The notes beneath the pieces were generated by a model. That model had not been told where the DNA came from and made no database searches. It was given only the letters and a program-made list of their open reading frames with translations. DNA of 64,000 bases from Adiantum capillus-veneris (taxonomy: Eukaryota > Streptophyta > Polypodiopsida > Polypodiales > Pteridaceae), in assembly GCA_014529385.2 (NCBI GenBank), contig CM043965.1, positions 19,138,412-19,202,411 on the forward strand, in the 5' to 3' direction. The position numbers and the translations under genes are program-made. This document shows, piece after piece, positions 63,101 through 64,000 of the stretch. How positions within the stretch are numbered: position 1 is the stretch's first letter; each line of letters opens with the position of its first letter.

Positions 63101-63586
63101 CTTTGACGAATGCCTTCTCATTGTCTAGTGACTTTGTCTTTGCTAACAAATCGTGTTGCCCTGGGAAGAAATGCAAGGCTTTACTTGCAAGGAAATGCAA
63201 GTAAAGATCTCCTTCGTGATCTTTACTTTAACCTTTGACCCATCTTTGTCTATGAGCATTGCCTGCCCATCATATTGTATTGAGCTCATGAGTTCGTGGG
63301 CCCTCATGTAATCTGTTCCCCATGGCTGTAATTTGAAGAATTGTTCCAAGTGTATTGCACGCATAGCCTCTATTACTTCCGGCATTTGGTGGAGAGTCCA
63401 TATCTCCCGTGGCATGATAGTTGTCTTCACCAAGTCGCCATCAGCATCCTTAAAATTTGAGATGAAGATGTGGGCAGGGATTTGAGCCAGTATTTCATCC
63501 GAGATGTGAGCCTTCTCATTTGTGGCAAGCTCCTCCACTTCATATGGTGTTGCTGTCCACTACCTGTCTTTGTTTGGGCAAGGCAT
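60183..63586 (-). pseudogene. Family L long ORF, copy 1 (about 1,134 codons)
   Basis: One frame leads from ATG 63,586 (MPCPNKDR) to TGA 60,183 with a single shift near 63,200. Order: N-terminal domain (EIWTLHQMPEVIEAMRAIH, AHELMSSIQYDG); a helical domain with PPRYTEPILHIAVVMALATA and MLTRIAYQALGMIKDLPAAS; an acidic tail; lysine/arginine/glutamate helices (ERLTKLWADRQARAVE); a proline-rich linker (SPPPPSPRKSPPPSP); a coiled coil of about 180 residues (61,856-61,293); then EEAQVLVDDHPKWRQKWLDK and a C-terminal domain (DLACQMLVKIARMIV, RIFHPMAKDLKARYVEY). In-frame stops: nine TAG, three TGA, one TAA. No Gag knuckle, protease, RT or integrase motif is present. The helical domain faintly recalls the 'putative plant transposon protein' domain; this is speculative. 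The role may be structural (Gag-like). Confidence 0.75.
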
Positions 63587-64000
63587 TCTGTGTCAGGAGA
63601 ATCACAAGCTGTCAGGATTTTCCTTTCGCAACCAATTGCATTTAGACTTTTAGTGAAAAACAGTTCAAAAGTTAAAACTGATCATAATTTGAACAAATTT
63701 CATCCATTCTTGTTCATATTTCACCAGTGGGACTAGGAAGGCTAGAGCTATGACTGATAAAAATTTGAGCCAGTTTTGGATCTGATGACACCGATCGCGA
63801 TCGTAGTACAGAGGCCAAATTTGGATTTGATCATATGAGTGGGTTGCTGATAGTTGGAGGGTCATTTTGGTCCATTCTGTGTGTTTTTTGGACCACTTTT
63901 GAGTTTACAGGTCCCATTTCTGGGTTACAAGGGAGTTTTGGACTAGACTCTGACTTTTTATGAGTTTTTGATGTCCAATTGGCTTGAAACTTGGATGGTG
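63587..64000 (-). other. Leader of family L copy 1 (incomplete)
   Basis: Non-coding. It contains CGATCGCGATCG at 63,792-63,803, the same motif as in the LTRs of this copy. The 5' LTR lies beyond the window. Confidence 0.55.

Overview
This window is plant nuclear DNA made almost entirely of transposable elements. The evidence is three LTR-retrotransposon lineages (Copia, Ty3 and a lineage I do not recognise), a CACTA (En/Spm) DNA transposon with plant-type tnp2 and Transposase_24 proteins, primer sites matching initiator tRNA-Met, and a decayed spliceosomal DEAH-box helicase copy. Many open frames are broken by TAG and TAA at positions that look like glutamine, as expected from C-to-T decay of methylated DNA. 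The protein styles remind me of non-flowering plants, perhaps a fern, but the sequence does not settle that. I see no rRNA, tRNA or CRISPR locus, and no ordinary host gene that is clearly intact apart from the possible cargo gene at 35.3-36.9 kb.

Layout. 0-0.75 kb: tail of an LTR element. 1.0-2.6 kb: copy 3 of an unfamiliar long-ORF LTR element that I call family L. 4.2-4.7 kb: a DHX8/Prp22-like retropseudogene. 7.9-11.5 kb: family L copy 2 with its 3' LTR. 12.0-18.5 kb and 30.8-31.7 kb: a decayed minus-strand Ty3-type element, split by a 12.3-kb CACTA transposon (18,506-30,785, TTT duplication). The CACTA is in turn split by a 5.1-kb Copia element (22,907-28,020, GGACC duplication). 32.6-33.4 kb: a lone family L LTR. 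34.0-34.6 kb: a LINE-ORF1-like frame.

35.3-45.4 kb is the most distinctive block. It holds an apparently intact four-exon RING-like gene, an FCP1/HAD-phosphatase-like frame, and a convergent four-exon DDE transposase-like gene. All three are interspersed with arrays built on the core ACCGGTATG. I infer that this may be one large DNA transposon with cargo genes, but no terminal repeats were found.

46.8-48.9 kb: a second plant transposase-like gene. 48.9-54.3 kb: a nearly complete Copia element with unequal LTRs but a matching CATGG duplication. 54.7-58.3 kb: a plus-strand Ty3 element cut off after reverse transcriptase. 58.3-60.1 kb: two family L LTRs in inverted orientation, forming a 1.8-kb palindrome. 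60.2-63.6 kb: family L copy 1, one frame of about 1,134 codons with a single frameshift and 13 in-frame stops.

The genes do not form a host pathway. Their relations are those of nested insertions, and target-site duplications let several layers be ordered.
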